DNA of 64,000 nt from Clostridiaceae bacterium Marseille-Q4149 (GCA_018228685.1 CP073691.1:1178001-1242000); one strand, 5' to 3'. Positions 25,523-35,464 are shown, counted from the first letter of the stretch. A program made the numbers and translations. The notes: generated by a model not told the origin, from the sequence alone.

Positions 25523-26110
25523 ATGGAACAGTCCAGCACAGACCGCCGGGTGCGAAAAACCAAAAAGCAGCTGCGCCTGGCGCTGATGGAGCTGCTGGCG
25601 GAAAAAAGCGCCAAGTCCATCTCCGTGCGGGAGCTGACCGAGCGGGCGGATATCAACCGCGGCACCTTCTATATCCACTATCGGGACGTGGGGGACCTTC
25701 TGCAGCGGCTGGAGGATGAGATGGCGGACCGGCTGACGGCTCTGTGCAAGGACCACAAGCCTGAGGACTCCACCTGGGAGCAGTTCCCCTTCCTGAGGGA
25801 CCTGTACCGCTTTATCCTGGACAACGCCGACCTGTGCCGGGTGCTGCTGGGTCCCAACGGGGACATCGCCTATACCAACCGCATCTGCTGCATTCTGCGG
25901 GATTGTTTTCTGTATGACTTCCTGTCCCAGTTCTATCCCGGGGACCGGCAGCGGCTGAACCACTTCTGTTCATTTATCGTGTCGGGCAACCTGAATCTGG
26001 CGCTGTCCTGGCTGCGGGACGGGGGGCAGGAGTCGCCGGATGAGATGGCCCGTCTGGCGGGCAGTATCATCATGGGCGGCGTCAGCGCCCTGGGTGCGCC
26101 AAGTCTGTAA
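25523..26110 (+). CDS. TetR/AcrR-family regulator
   Basis: 195 residues. The N-terminal helix-turn-helix reads SISVRELTERADINRGTFYIHYRDVGDLL, a textbook TetR DNA-binding domain. The C-terminal region is the TetR_C-type ligand domain with no recognisable specificity. It is flanked by spoIVA (divergent) and a convergent transglutaminase gene, so the regulated target is not obvious from context. Confidence 0.92.
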   Translation: MEQSSTDRRVRKTKKQLRLALMELLAEKSAKSISVRELTERADINRGTFYIHYRDVGDLLQRLEDEMADRLTALCKDHKPEDSTWEQFPFLRDLYRFILDNADLCRVLLGPNGDIAYTNRICCILRDCFLYDFLSQFYPGDRQRLNHFCSFIVSGNLNLALSWLRDGGQESPDEMARLAGSIIMGGVSALGAPSL

Positions 26111-26144
26111 CAGGCCCGGAATCCCCTGCAGCTGCTTATAAACA

Positions 26145-26190
26145 ACACCCCTCATGCAGGCGCATAAACCTGCATGAGGGGTGTTTTTTT
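26145..26190 (+). terminator. Strong terminator of the TetR gene
   Basis: ACACCCCTCATGCAGG pairs perfectly with CCTGCATGAGGGGTGT (16 bp), then TTTTTT. It may also act weakly on the convergent minus-strand gene. Confidence 0.9.
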
Positions 26191-26236
26191 CTGTTTCCCG
26201 GTTCGATGCAATTGCTTCTGGAAGCTCTGTCTTTGC

Positions 26237-27247
26237 TTACAGTTCGTTTCCCTCGTCCGGCTGCTGGACCAGCAGGGCCTCTCCGGCCGGGGCGTCGGTG
26301 AAGTCCAGCTGCACCACCGCCTGGGCGGTGTTCACGGAGCAGCTGACGCATTTGCCGCGCTCTGCGGCTGCGGCGGCGCAGCGGTTCAGAAGGTCCGTTA
26401 GAATTTCCCGGTTCAGCCCGCCGCCCCGCCAGTGGAACACGAAATGGGGCTGCTTTTTCCGCAGGGCCTGGCGGGCGCGGTTCTCCACGTCCTCCGGCTT
26501 GGTGAAGGACAGGGGGCGGTAGTAGTACCCCTTGTCCGCCGTGCAGGGCGGCAGCGGAAGCACCAGCGTCTCGTGATCCCGGAAGATGTGCCGGTCGTCC
26601 AGGTTGAAATAGTCGTACCGGGGCGTTCCCCGCTGGAGGGAGTTGTCAAAGGTGGCGTCCAGGTGATAGCGCTGGCCGTCCACCGTTATCACGTTCCAGG
26701 TGTGGCGGTATTTCACGCCCCGCTCCGGGGCCGCCTCGCTGAGGGCCACGATGCAGGGCAGCTGCACCGCGTCGCACAGGGCCTTCACCGTTTTGGCGAT
26801 GCCCTCGCACACCCCCACCCCCTGGGTCAGGGGGCCGATGATCTCGTGGGAATAGGGCTTTTTCAGCTTGTCATACCGGACGTTCTCCAGAATGAAGGCG
26901 TGGATGGCCAGCTCCTTGTCCCGGTCGCTTTTCCCCTGCAGGGGCCGGGCCAGACGGTCCAGCCGGGCGGTCACCGCCTGGCGGTGCTGGCGGATCTTCC
27001 CCTTGTCGAACAGATACTCCGGCAGCAGCTCCACATGGTCCGCCCCGGGCATCCACCGGTACTGAAACCCGGTGACGTAGAACATCAGCGGCGTGTCCAG
27101 CTTCAGCCGCAGATAGATGTCCGACAGCTCCGGGCCGTCCAGCCGGGGCACCCGGATCCCCGGGGCCAGGGCCTCCATACCCGCCAGCATGGCGTCGTAT
27201 ACCCCGCGCTTTTCCCGGTCCAGCTGGCGGTAATAATAGCCCGCCAT
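26237..27247 (-). CDS. Transglutaminase-like cysteine protease domain protein
   Basis: 336 residues, no signal peptide. The transglutaminase-like core spans about 105-205 with Cys147 (GVGVCEGIAK), His182 (YRHTWNV) and Asp197 (HLDATFD) as the catalytic triad. The family includes bacterial peptidases and deamidases. Its ATG overlaps the DAHP synthase stop by one base (TGATG), so the two are coupled, though no common pathway is evident. Confidence 0.8.
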   Translation of the reverse strand: MAGYYYRQLDREKRGVYDAMLAGMEALAPGIRVPRLDGPELSDIYLRLKLDTPLMFYVTGFQYRWMPGADHVELLPEYLFDKGKIRQHRQAVTARLDRLARPLQGKSDRDKELAIHAFILENVRYDKLKKPYSHEIIGPLTQGVGVCEGIAKTVKALCDAVQLPCIVALSEAAPERGVKYRHTWNVITVDGQRYHLDATFDNSLQRGTPRYDYFNLDDRHIFRDHETLVLPLPPCTADKGYYYRPLSFTKPEDVENRARQALRKKQPHFVFHWRGGGLNREILTDLLNRCAAAAAERGKCVSCSVNTAQAVVQLDFTDAPAGEALLVQQPDEGNEL

Positions 27248-28248
27248 CAGCGGCAGGCGTGGGGCAGCAGCTCCCGCACCTGCCCGGCCAGCCGGTCAAA
27301 CTGGTCGCAGGACAGGGCCTGTGCCCCGTCGGACAGGGCGCAGGCCGGGCGGTCGTGCACCTCCACCATCAGGCCGTCGGCTCCGGCGGCCACGGCGGCC
27401 AGCGCCAGGGGAGCCACCAGCTCCGCCCGCCCGGCAGCGTGGCTGGGGTCCACGATCACCGGCAGGTGGGTCAGCTTTTTCAGCACCGGAATGGCGGCAA
27501 TGTCCAGAGTGGCGCGGCTGTCGGTCTCGAAGGTCCGGATGCCCCGCTCGCACAGGATCACCTGCCGGTTGCCCCCGGCCAGGATATACTCCGCCGCCTG
27601 CAGCAGCTCCGTTACCGTGGAGGACATACCCCGCTTCAGCAGCACGGGCTTCATGATCTGGCCCAGGGCCTGGAGCAGGGCGAAATTCTGCATATTCCGG
27701 GCCCCGACCTGCAAAATATCCACCTGATCCAGGTCCTCCAGCTGGCGGGGGTCGGTGATCTCCGTTATGGTCGGCAGTCCGGCCTCATGGCCAGCCTCCG
27801 TCAGCATGGAAATGCCCGCCTGGCCCAGTCCCTGGAAGGAATAAGGCGAGGTCCGGGGCTTGAATACCCCGCCCCGCAGCAGCTGCGCTCCGGCAGCCTT
27901 GACCCGCCGGGCTACCCCGGCCATCTGCACCTGGGATTCCACGGCGCAGGGTCCGGCGATCAGGCAGAACTCCGCCCCGATCCGGGCGTCGCCCACCTCC
28001 ACCACGGTGTTCTCCGGGTGGGCGGCACGGCCGACCAGGCGATAGGGCGGCGTGATGCGCCGCACGTCCAGCACATAGGGCAGAGCCGCCAGACCCTCCG
28101 GGTCCAGCCGCCAGGTGTCTCCCACCAGGGTCAGCACGTCGGCGTCCCGGCCCGGGGTCCGGCCGATCCGCACCCCCTGATTCATCAGGCGCACCGCCAG
28201 CTGCCGCAGGGCGGGCTCCTGGGTGTCTTTTTGGATAATAACGATCAT
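27247..28248 (-). CDS. aroF: 3-deoxy-7-phosphoheptulonate synthase (DAHP synthase)
   Basis: 333 residues from the ATG at 28248, with GGAGG just upstream. The first step of the shikimate pathway: phosphoenolpyruvate plus erythrose-4-phosphate. An N-terminal ferredoxin-like regulatory domain (about 1-70) precedes the KDO8P/DAHP TIM barrel, with AGPCAVES, RGGVFKPRTSPYSFQG, LLKRGMSST and PVIVDPSHAAG. This is the type I-beta form found in Firmicutes, where the N-terminal domain usually confers feedback inhibition by an aromatic amino acid. Confidence 0.95.
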   Translation of the reverse strand: MIVIIQKDTQEPALRQLAVRLMNQGVRIGRTPGRDADVLTLVGDTWRLDPEGLAALPYVLDVRRITPPYRLVGRAAHPENTVVEVGDARIGAEFCLIAGPCAVESQVQMAGVARRVKAAGAQLLRGGVFKPRTSPYSFQGLGQAGISMLTEAGHEAGLPTITEITDPRQLEDLDQVDILQVGARNMQNFALLQALGQIMKPVLLKRGMSSTVTELLQAAEYILAGGNRQVILCERGIRTFETDSRATLDIAAIPVLKKLTHLPVIVDPSHAAGRAELVAPLALAAVAAGADGLMVEVHDRPACALSDGAQALSCDQFDRLAGQVRELLPHACR

Positions 28249-28288
28249 ATGATCCTCCATGCGGCTGTGCCGCTGTATATTCCCGGAT

Positions 28289-28317
28289 ATTGTACCGCAA
28301 TGCGCGGGTTTTTGCAA
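28289..28317 (-). promoter_or_regulatory. Promoter of the aroF-transglutaminase unit
   Basis: TTGCAA (28312-28317), 17-bp spacer, TACAAT (28289-28294) on the minus strand, 41 bases ahead of the aroF ATG. Confidence 0.6.
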
Positions 28318-28373
28318 CCGGGGAATTTCCCGGGGAATACGAAGAATGCAGTATCCGAAATACAGATAATTTC

Positions 28374-28391
28374 TATATATATATATATATA
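28374..28391. repeat. (TA)9 simple repeat
   Basis: Alternating TA tract in the divergent region between aroF and the lipoprotein gene, just upstream of the plus-strand -35 box. Length variation here could modulate either promoter. Confidence 0.6.
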
Positions 28392-28393
28392 GC

Positions 28394-28422
28394 TTGACGA
28401 TTGACAATGTGTATGCTATGAT
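28394..28422 (+). promoter_or_regulatory. Promoter of the substrate-binding lipoprotein
   Basis: TTGACG (28394-28399), 17-bp spacer, TATGAT (28417-28422). Confidence 0.6.
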
Positions 28423-28534
28423 AGATGCAGGTCATCAGAATAGACAAAATACAATGCTTTCATGCGGAAATATTTTCTGTTCTGACGGCCTGCATGGCTC
28501 ATCCCATCCAACCGGACATAAACGGAGGTATCAG

Positions 28535-29413
28535 ATGAAAAGACTGCCGAAAATGCTCTGCGCCCTGATTCTTTGCGCCCTGATGGTGACTGCCGCGGTT
28601 TCCTGCGGCCAGAAGCCCGCCCAGCAGCTCCAGGACCCGCCCCAGCAGGAGGACCCCCAGCCTGCTCCGGCGCTGAAGATCGCCGTGGACAGCGAACCGG
28701 CCCGTTCCGCCGTCATCCACTGGTTTTATTCGGAGGAGGGGCAGGCCCTGTTCGGGGACAAAGATCTGAATGACGTGCTTTTCTCGGTGGACCCCCGGGA
28801 TATCGCCCAGGAGCTGAAGCTGGGGAACTATGACGCCGCCGTGTGCGCCCCCGATCAGAAGGCCCTGCAGCTGCTGGGCGGCTACGAGTCCATGCCCCTG
28901 CTCAAGGACGCCGTGATCTTTGTCCACGGCAACATCGGGCAGGAGAATGCGGACTATAACCTGTCCTCGGAGACCCTCCGCGGCATATACGCCGGCACCG
29001 CCCCCCTTTTCTGGGATGAGGCACAGACTCAGCCGCTGATTCCCGCCTATGGCTATGCCAGCGATGCCCAGGACCCCCTGTGGCAGCTGATGTCGATGCA
29101 GTTCGGCTTCACCGCCGACGCGCCGGATATCCTCACGAGGGGGACATGGGACAACCCTGTGATGGCCACTGTCCAGACCGGGCGGGTGGGATCGCCGCTG
29201 TTCCCCCTGCATTATAACTGGCTATTCGGTGAGGCGGGAATCAACGGGTCGGTGATCTCCGTGGACGGCGTGCGGCCCACAGACGCGACGCTGGCGGACG
29301 GGTCCTATCCCTTCACCCTGTCCTACTACGGCCTGTATTGGCCCAGCCATCCCCAGGCCCGGCAGATCGACGCGATCTTACAGGGCGTGCAGGCTATGCA
29401 GACTGCGGACTGA
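28535..29413 (+). CDS. Substrate-binding-like lipoprotein
   Basis: 292 residues from the ATG at 28535 (ACGGAGGT upstream). The signal peptide ends in the lipobox AVSC with Cys at about 24, then a Gln/Pro-rich linker. The body resembles periplasmic binding protein type II, PstS-like: an early [10 protein letters not shown] strand, [17 protein letters not shown], and [30 protein letters not shown], a stretch typical of phosphate-binding proteins. No transport permease genes are adjacent, so the ligand and role are uncertain. Confidence 0.7.
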   Translation: MKRLPKMLCALILCALMVTAAVSCGQKPAQQLQDPPQQEDPQPAPALKIAVDSEPARSAVIHWFYSEEGQALFGDKDLNDVLFSVDPRDIAQELKLGNYDAAVCAPDQKALQLLGGYESMPLLKDAVIFVHGNIGQENADYNLSSETLRGIYAGTAPLFWDEAQTQPLIPAYGYASDAQDPLWQLMSMQFGFTADAPDILTRGTWDNPVMATVQTGRVGSPLFPLHYNWLFGEAGINGSVISVDGVRPTDATLADGSYPFTLSYYGLYWPSHPQARQIDAILQGVQAMQTAD

Positions 29414-29532
29414 CTGCTTCCCGGCGTCGTCCTCTCTTTTTTCGGAAAACAGTTGCCGTAACGGCGAAAATATACTATACTGTTTATTTGACAGTGCCGC
29501 TGGCACAATTTACCGAAAACAGGACGATGGAT

Positions 29533-30558
29533 ATGAAAACAAGCGACTTTAACTATGAATTACCGCCGGAGCTGATCGCCCAGACGCCCATCCCCCAGCG
29601 GGATGCCTCCCGGCTGCTGGTACTGAACAAGAATACCGGCGCATGGCAGCACCGGCATTTTTACGATCTGCCGGAGTATCTCCGGCCCGGCGACTGCCTG
29701 ATCCTCAATAATTCCCGGGTGCTTCCGGCCCGTCTGCTGGGCCACCGGCTGCCCGGCGGCGGGGCCTGCGAGGTGCTGCTGCTGATCGACCGGGGAAACA
29801 AGACCTGGGAGTGCCTGGTGCGGCCCGGCAAGCGCATGCGCACCGGGGCGAAGCTGTCCTTCGGCGACGGGGAACTGACGGCGGAGGTGGTGGAGGAGCT
29901 GCCCGGCGGCAACCGCCTGGTGCGCTTCGATTATGAGGGAATTTTCCTGGAGGTGCTGGAGCGTCTGGGGAAAATGCCCCTGCCCCCCTATATCAAGGAG
30001 GAGCTTCAGGACCAGGAGCGCTATCAGACGGTGTACTCCAAGGTCAACGGCTCCGCAGCCGCCCCCACGGCGGGCCTGCACTTCACCCAGGAGCTGCTGG
30101 ATCAAGTATCTACAATGGGTGTAAAGCTTGGATACGTTACACTTCATGTGGGCCTGGGGACCTTCCGCCCGGTGAAGGAGGACGAGATCGAGGGCCACGA
30201 AATGCACAGCGAATACTGCGTGATCCCCCAGGAGACGGCGGACCTGATCAATGAGACCAAGAAAAACGGCGGCCGGGTCATCTGCGTGGGCACCACCTCC
30301 TGCCGCACCATCGAAAGCTGGGCCGCGGAGGACGGCACCATGACGGCCAGCGCCGGATGGACGGATATCTTCATCTATCCCGGGTATCGGTTCAAGGTAC
30401 TGGACGGGCTGATTACAAACTTCCATCTGCCGGAGTCCACTCTGATTATGCTGGTGTCCGCCCTGGCGGGCCGGGAGCACGTCCTGGCGGCATATCAGGA
30501 GGCGGTGAAGGAGCGCTATCATTTTTTCAGCTTTGGTGATGCAATGCTTATCCTGTAA
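29533..30558 (+). CDS. queA: S-adenosylmethionine:tRNA ribosyltransferase-isomerase
   Basis: 341 residues, normal length. It converts preQ1 in tRNA to epoxyqueuosine using the ribosyl part of SAM. Typical motifs: [14 protein letters not shown] at the start, [31 protein letters not shown] and [11 protein letters not shown]. The start at 29533 is chosen because AGGA is eight bases upstream; an ATG six bases earlier is possible. A patch near 30100-30150 is AT-richer than the rest. Partner of tgt (7829-8962). Confidence 0.96.
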   Translation: MKTSDFNYELPPELIAQTPIPQRDASRLLVLNKNTGAWQHRHFYDLPEYLRPGDCLILNNSRVLPARLLGHRLPGGGACEVLLLIDRGNKTWECLVRPGKRMRTGAKLSFGDGELTAEVVEELPGGNRLVRFDYEGIFLEVLERLGKMPLPPYIKEELQDQERYQTVYSKVNGSAAAPTAGLHFTQELLDQVSTMGVKLGYVTLHVGLGTFRPVKEDEIEGHEMHSEYCVIPQETADLINETKKNGGRVICVGTTSCRTIESWAAEDGTMTASAGWTDIFIYPGYRFKVLDGLITNFHLPESTLIMLVSALAGREHVLAAYQEAVKERYHFFSFGDAMLIL

Positions 30559-30591
30559 AGGATGCAGCAATACAATAAGGACCGACAAGCG

Positions 30592-30626
30592 AAGCGGGAG
30601 CCCGGCGTCTGCCGGACTCCCGCTTT
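30592..30626 (+). terminator. Terminator of queA
   Basis: AAGCGGGAG-CCCGGC arm pairs with GCCGG-ACTCCCGCTT, then TTTGCAAAAG. Confidence 0.75.
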
Positions 30627-30865
30627 TGCAAAAGTTTATACAACTTGCCGCCAGTCCGCCTTTTATGCCAATGTGGCGGAGCAGCGATTTGCGAACTGCC
30701 GGTCTGTAGCCCGGCAGAATATTTTGCCGCAAAAACAAAAGAAAGTGCTCAATTCACAAAGAATCAAGCACTTTTCTCTTGTCTATGGGGTACGAAAAAG
30801 ATGGATTTGCGTTTTTGATAGATGGATTCGAACTCTCGAAGCCTTTTCCTTGAAAAAAGGGATTT

Positions 30866-30903
30866 CCGCCCCGCCTTATGACAGCAGCCATAAGGCGGGG
30901 CGG
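30866..30903 (-). terminator. Terminator after the serine recombinase remnant
   Basis: Perfect 15-bp arms (CCGCCCCGCCTTATG) with an 8-base loop, followed on the minus strand by AAATCCCTTTTTTC. Confidence 0.8.
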
Positions 30904-30930
30904 TATGTGTGAAAGGAGGGTATGAAAGAA

Positions 30931-32169
30931 TCACATTGTCTGAGTTACTTCGAGACCGCCGACGAAGACCACCTTGATCTTCTCCTTAGATTCGACGATC
31001 ACACTTTCGAGAATCTGCCTCACGATCTGATCGTCATAGCTAATCGGGTGATTCGCCAAGGCTTCAATAATCGTGAAGATCTCATCAAGTCTGGATTTTG
31101 CGTTTTTACGCTTTTGCTTCGTATCAGCAATCCGGTCAAGCTGAATTTGGAGTTTTGCTTTCTCATCCATGAGAGCCTTTGCTTTTTCCTCGTCGAAGGC
31201 TTCGACATTGTCAGCGGCGATGGCTTTGAGCATCTTCTGGAATTCTGCCTCAATCTCTGCAATTCTGATCTGAAGGTCGAGGCTGTTGTCCTCAGTTGTC
31301 TCCGCTGACAATCCCATGCCGATATGGAGTTTCAGCGTTTTAAGCACTTCGGCGTTCTGCCTGGCAGTTTGCATCACCGCTTTCATGATGGCTTCCTGCA
31401 GGACACTTTCCTCAATGCTCGGGGAGTCGTGGCAGTATTTCTTACCATAGTCAAGGCGGTTGATGCACCGCCATACCACCTTTTTCTTACCGTTGGCTGC
31501 CCAGGTGCATCTGCGATATGGCGTTCCGCATTCTCCGCAGATCAGAAGTTCTGTAAGAGCGTATTTGCTGGAGTACCGGCCTTGCTCGGTCTTCGTGCCA
31601 ACCTGCTTGACCTTTCTCTTTCCGCTCCGTCTTGCCATTTCCTCCTGCACTCTTCCGAAAGTGCCGGAGTCGATGATTGCTGGATGGTTGTTCTCGACGT
31701 AGTATTTCGGACGCTCACCGTTATTGATCATGACCTTCTTTGACAGGCAGTCTCTGATGTAGGTCTTGTTGAGGACGGCGTCGCCTTTGTATTTCTCGTT
31801 TGTGAGGATAGATTCTATCGTTCCTCGCTGCCATTGCCCGACGCCGGAAGGTGTCGGAATCCCATCGGCATTGAGGTCGCTGGCTATCGTGGCAAGGCTG
31901 TCACCGGCGAGAAATCTTTCGTAGATCCTTTTGACTGTAACCGCTTGCTCGGGATCGATCTCGGGCTTTCCATCCGAACCTCTGCGGTATCCAAGGAATC
32001 GTTTGTAATGGAACGGTACGTTTCCTTCTTTTGCACTCTGTGCCTTACCCCAGCGAACATTGGCGCTGATGTTTTCAGACTCGCTTTGGGCGATGGAGCC
32101 GTAGATCGTGATATAGAACTCAGCTCCTGGCTGAAGGCTGTGAATTCCTTGTTCCTCGAAGTACACATC
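30931..32169 (-). pseudogene. Large serine recombinase, N-terminus deleted
   Basis: The remaining ~410 residues begin at DVYFEEQGIHSL and include GSIAQSESENISANV, the Recombinase domain (FLGYRRGSDGK, GTIESILTNEKYKGD), the zinc ribbon CGECGTPYRRC ... C ... C and a C-terminal coiled coil. The N-terminal ~100 residues with the catalytic serine are missing. The sequence upstream of residue 1 belongs, in another frame, to an ABC transporter gene. Such recombinases move integrative elements; this copy cannot be catalytically active. Confidence 0.88.
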
Positions 32170-32704
32170 CAAAGAACACCATACCGAGCGGAAAAGTAAT
32201 GAGTGAAGCAAGCGCCATACGCCAGTCGATGACAAAGAGATAAATCAAGGTTGCCAAGGCGACTGCGGCATTGCTGCTCATCTCCGGAATGGCGTGCGCC
32301 AGCGTCGGTTCGATGCTGTCCACCCGCTCGACGAGGATGTTTTTCAGTTCGCCGGAGCCTTTGGCCTGCACATCCCCCAGCGGCATTTTGGCCAGCTTCG
32401 CAAGCCCCTGCTTTCGGATATTTCCCAGCACGGCGAAAGTTGCCTTGTGGGACTGCGCCGTAGACAGCGAGTGGAACAGTACACGCAAAAGCCAGAACGC
32501 CGCCATCACCGCACAATCGATCAAATAGCCTGCAAGGTCTTTGTTTCCGGCCAGCAGCTTGCCGATGACCTGCGCCATCACAAAGAACGGCAGAATCTGA
32601 AACGCAGCACCGATGACAGCCAAGATCACACTAGCAATATAGCCGGACTTCTTCTGTCCGGCGAAGCTGAAAATCCAGCTGAATGTGCTTTTTTTCTCTT
32701 TCAC
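32120..32704 (-). pseudogene. ABC transporter permease/ATPase, 3' end deleted
   Basis: The first ~180 residues of an ABC exporter membrane domain: GYIASVILAVIGAAFQILPFFVMAQV, KMPLGDVQAKGSGELKNILVERVDSIE, and FVIDWRMALASLITFPLGMVFFG. The homology stops at about 32165, where the serine recombinase begins; the frame runs on without meaning to 32120. The ATPase half is lost. It follows the ECF ATPase gene with a 3-base overlap zone (stop 32701, start 32704), and such exporters commonly accompany this ECF system. Confidence 0.82.
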
Positions 32705-34167
32705 TTCGTTCGCCTCACATCGAAAATTTCCTTTATCATTGGAATCGATTCTTCCGTCACAGGTAGATTATCCTGTATCCGGCCATCGTCCAAATGCAGC
32801 ACTCTTTTGCAGGTACGACAAACGAACTCATAATCGTGGGTCACGATAAAAATAATCTTCCCAAGTTTGGAGAGTCTCTGAATCAGTGCCGCCAGCCGAA
32901 CCATGCTGTCGAAATCCAAGCCGCTGGTTGGCTCATCAAATACCAGCAGATCCTTCCCGCAGACCATTGACGTCGCCGCCGCGAGCCGCTGCTTCTGCCC
33001 ACCTGAAAGCGTATTCGGATGGCGCGCCCGAAATGGAGCAAGTCCTAATTCTTTCAATGTGGTTTCCGCAAGCGTTGCGTCTGGATGCTTAATGCCAAAA
33101 GTACACTCTGCTTCCACGCTTTCAGCAAAGAGTTGATAGTTCACATCCTGCATGACCATATAGGAACTCTTCATGCGCTCCTTCGGCTTCTGCGGATTTC
33201 CATTCCACAGATATGAGCCGGACGTTTCCTTGTGCAGACCGCAGAGCGCACGGGAAAAGGTGGTTTTCCCCGCGCCGTTGTGTCCGACAATGGCAATGAT
33301 ATCTCCGGGCGCAGCCTGTAAGGAGAGATTGCGCAGCACGGGCTGCTTTTTATAAGCCAGCGACACATTTTGAAGTTCCAACACCGGCGGCTGTTTTGGC
33401 ACGGCTGCACATATTGGCTTTTCGTCTTGCAGGTCGAGCGCCCGTAGCCCCATACTCTGCCGCTTTTCAGTAGACAGCAAACGGAACTGTTCCGGTGTCC
33501 AATCCCCGGCAATATGTCCGTTATCAAGATAAACGATGCGGTCAGCTACATCCATCAGATAGTAGAGCCGATGTTCCGCAACAACAATCGTTTTTCCCTG
33601 TGACTTGATAAGACGCAGATGCGCCCGCAGATCATGAATCGCTGCCATGTCCAGATTGGAGGACGGTTCGTCCAACAGATAGATCTGCGGATTCATCGCA
33701 TAGACGGAAGCAAAGGCAATTTTCTGCTTCTCCCCGCCGGAGAGAGCAAAGATATTGCGGCCCAACAGGTTTTCGATACGGAGTGCCTTGGCTGTTTCCA
33801 CCACACGTTGTCCCATCTGTTCCTGCGGCACAGCCTCGTTTTCCATGCCGAATGCGATTTCACTGTCGGTGTCCACATTGAAGAACTGTGTCCGAGGGTT
33901 CTGAAATACGCTGCCGACCTTTTCTGCGATGCGGTACATAGGAAGATCAAACAGATTCTCACCGTCCAACAGTACCTTGCCCGTCAACTCTCCTGCGAAA
34001 AACTGCGGGATCAGGCCGTTGATGAGCCGCGTTAATGTGGTTTTCCCGCAGCCGCTCCGTCCGCAGAGCAGCACGCACTGCTCATCCGGGATGGTGAGGT
34101 TTATATTTTTGAGTCCGCCATCTGCGCTGTCAGGGTAGGAAAACGACACATTCTGCATTTCGATCAT
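32701..34167 (-). CDS. ECF transporter ATPase with two fused ABC domains
   Basis: 488 residues from the ATG at 34167, which overlaps the T-component stop (ATGA). Two complete ATPase domains: Walker A GRSGCGKTT and GHNGAGKTT, signatures LSGGEKQK and LSGGQKQRL, Walker B YLLDEPSSNLD and LVFDEPTSGLD. It corresponds to fused EcfA1/EcfA2 and powers vitamin-type uptake together with the T and S subunits encoded just upstream. Confidence 0.92.
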   Translation of the reverse strand: MIEMQNVSFSYPDSADGGLKNINLTIPDEQCVLLCGRSGCGKTTLTRLINGLIPQFFAGELTGKVLLDGENLFDLPMYRIAEKVGSVFQNPRTQFFNVDTDSEIAFGMENEAVPQEQMGQRVVETAKALRIENLLGRNIFALSGGEKQKIAFASVYAMNPQIYLLDEPSSNLDMAAIHDLRAHLRLIKSQGKTIVVAEHRLYYLMDVADRIVYLDNGHIAGDWTPEQFRLLSTEKRQSMGLRALDLQDEKPICAAVPKQPPVLELQNVSLAYKKQPVLRNLSLQAAPGDIIAIVGHNGAGKTTFSRALCGLHKETSGSYLWNGNPQKPKERMKSSYMVMQDVNYQLFAESVEAECTFGIKHPDATLAETTLKELGLAPFRARHPNTLSGGQKQRLAAATSMVCGKDLLVFDEPTSGLDFDSMVRLAALIQRLSKLGKIIFIVTHDYEFVCRTCKRVLHLDDGRIQDNLPVTEESIPMIKEIFDVRRTK

Positions 34168-34865
34168 ATGCCCACCGCCTTCCACACGATCTCAGCGGCA
34201 AGAAACGCCGCAAAAAACACCATTGTCAGAAAGTCCGCTGACCTCATTTGAATTTTTACAAGGCAGGTTCTCGGCTTCGGATTTTCGATGCCTCGGGTCA
34301 CAGAGGCGATGGACAGCTCGTCCGCCGTCTTGCTGGCCGCTGTTAGCAGCGGCACATAGATACAGTTTATTGTCATAGCCGGGGCCTTCAGAAAGCCCCA
34401 AGGTGTCGGCGATGCATCCCGCAGGCGCATGGCGTCCTTGATATAATGCCAGTCCTCCCGGATGGTCGGTAGATACCGCAGCATGACAGCGATGGGAATG
34501 GTCAGCTTTTTCGGAATGTGCAGGTGCGCCATCGCGGAGAGAAATTCCCCCACCTTGGTGGTGGAGATCACAAGTCCCGCCAGCATCCCGCAGGCATAGA
34601 CCTTATGTACCAAACCGAGAAACGCTATGAGCATCGTCCGCCAGGTGCCTGTCAGCACACCCATGCACCAAACGGTAAATACGCAGATGAGCGCATAGGC
34701 AATCATGCCGCGCAGTGCATACTGCCATTTTCCGCTGAATGCCGCCAGCAGACCGATGAGCGTCACCAGTGCAAACTGAAAATACAGATTCGGCGCAAAC
34801 ATAGCGCTCAGGACGCAGAGCAGGATAAGAAACAGTTTTGTGCGTGGGTCAAGATGCAGCTTCAT
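34164..34865 (-). CDS. ECF transporter T component (EcfT/CbiQ family)
   Basis: 233 residues with about six membrane helices. LHLDPRTKLFLI at the start and the coupling-helix motif region (LRDASPTPWGF, ELSIASVTRGIENPKPRT with the conserved Ala-Arg-Gly) match CbiQ/EcfT. It links the double ATPase to the substrate-binding membrane protein. Overlaps its neighbours by four bases on both sides. Confidence 0.9.
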   Translation of the reverse strand: MKLHLDPRTKLFLILLCVLSAMFAPNLYFQFALVTLIGLLAAFSGKWQYALRGMIAYALICVFTVWCMGVLTGTWRTMLIAFLGLVHKVYACGMLAGLVISTTKVGEFLSAMAHLHIPKKLTIPIAVMLRYLPTIREDWHYIKDAMRLRDASPTPWGFLKAPAMTINCIYVPLLTAASKTADELSIASVTRGIENPKPRTCLVKIQMRSADFLTMVFFAAFLAAEIVWKAVGI

Positions 34866-35464
34866 TTGGTGATACCGGCTTTTTCAAATTGCTTTTTCAT
34901 CATTTTGCAGCCGATAAAGGCGCTGACTGCGGCGGCCAGAATCGTTCCTGCCAGCATGATAACGAGAATCCACGTTGTGCCGGTATTGCGCATGGTGTCG
35001 ATATACGACTGCTCCGTGCCGTTGCCGAGCATGGTTTTTGCCCAGCCATCCGGGTCAGCGAAGAACACAAGATAGGAGGCCGTGCCGCCGAGGGAAAGGA
35101 GAATGTAGGAAAGCGAGTTGATCTTCTTGCTCCTATACCGACCCGCTCCTGCAACGAGGTCGGCAACGATGCCCATGATCAGATAACCCAGCGCCATGGC
35201 CCAGTGCATCCCGGTCACGAACCAGATGATGCACATAATTGCACCCAGAATCGTCGCTGCCCAGCGCTTCTGAACCTTGGCCAGCATGAGGAGATAGACA
35301 GGGCCGCACAGCAATGCGCTGCCCACCGGCATATAAAAGGTCAGGACAGGGTTGGGGGCGAAGAATATGCCGCCGACCAGAGCGAACACGAGAAAGAGTG
35401 CGGAAAAGATACCAATGGTGACAAGATCCTTTACCGTAAGACCTTTTTTCTGAATGGTTTGCAT
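34862..35464 (-). CDS. MptD-family ECF transporter S component
   Basis: 200 residues, six predicted membrane helices. TVKDLVTIGIFSALFLVFALVGG and FYMPVGSALLCGPVYLLMLAKV are typical of the MptD/Trep_Strep S-component family. It determines the substrate, which is unknown for this family; AraC linkage may hint at a siderophore- or cofactor-like compound, but that is inference. Expression probably depends on the palindrome at 35519-35552. Confidence 0.85.
   Translation of the reverse strand: MQTIQKKGLTVKDLVTIGIFSALFLVFALVGGIFFAPNPVLTFYMPVGSALLCGPVYLLMLAKVQKRWAATILGAIMCIIWFVTGMHWAMALGYLIMGIVADLVAGAGRYRSKKINSLSYILLSLGGTASYLVFFADPDGWAKTMLGNGTEQSYIDTMRNTGTTWILVIMLAGTILAAAVSAFIGCKMMKKQFEKAGITK

Larger units (their letters stand above)
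30559..30930. other. Left boundary zone of the mobile region
   Basis: No gene. Contains the queA terminator, an imperfect hairpin at 30741-30776 (GAAAGTGCT...AGCACTTTT) and the recombinase terminator at 30866-30903. Base composition shifts from GC-rich to AT-rich here, so the left end of the inserted DNA probably lies within it; no clear att duplication is visible. Confidence 0.4.

Noticed and set aside
30100..30150. AT-richer patch within queA as recombination track
   Set aside because: Only about 50 bases, protein sequence fully conserved in type; too little to infer transfer.
30825..30848. tRNA-like T-loop sequence (GATTCGAAC) in the left boundary zone
   Set aside because: The flanking bases do not form a T stem and no acceptor, D or anticodon arms are present; it does not match the 3' end of tRNA-Arg beyond a short core, so it cannot be called a tRNA or an att copy.
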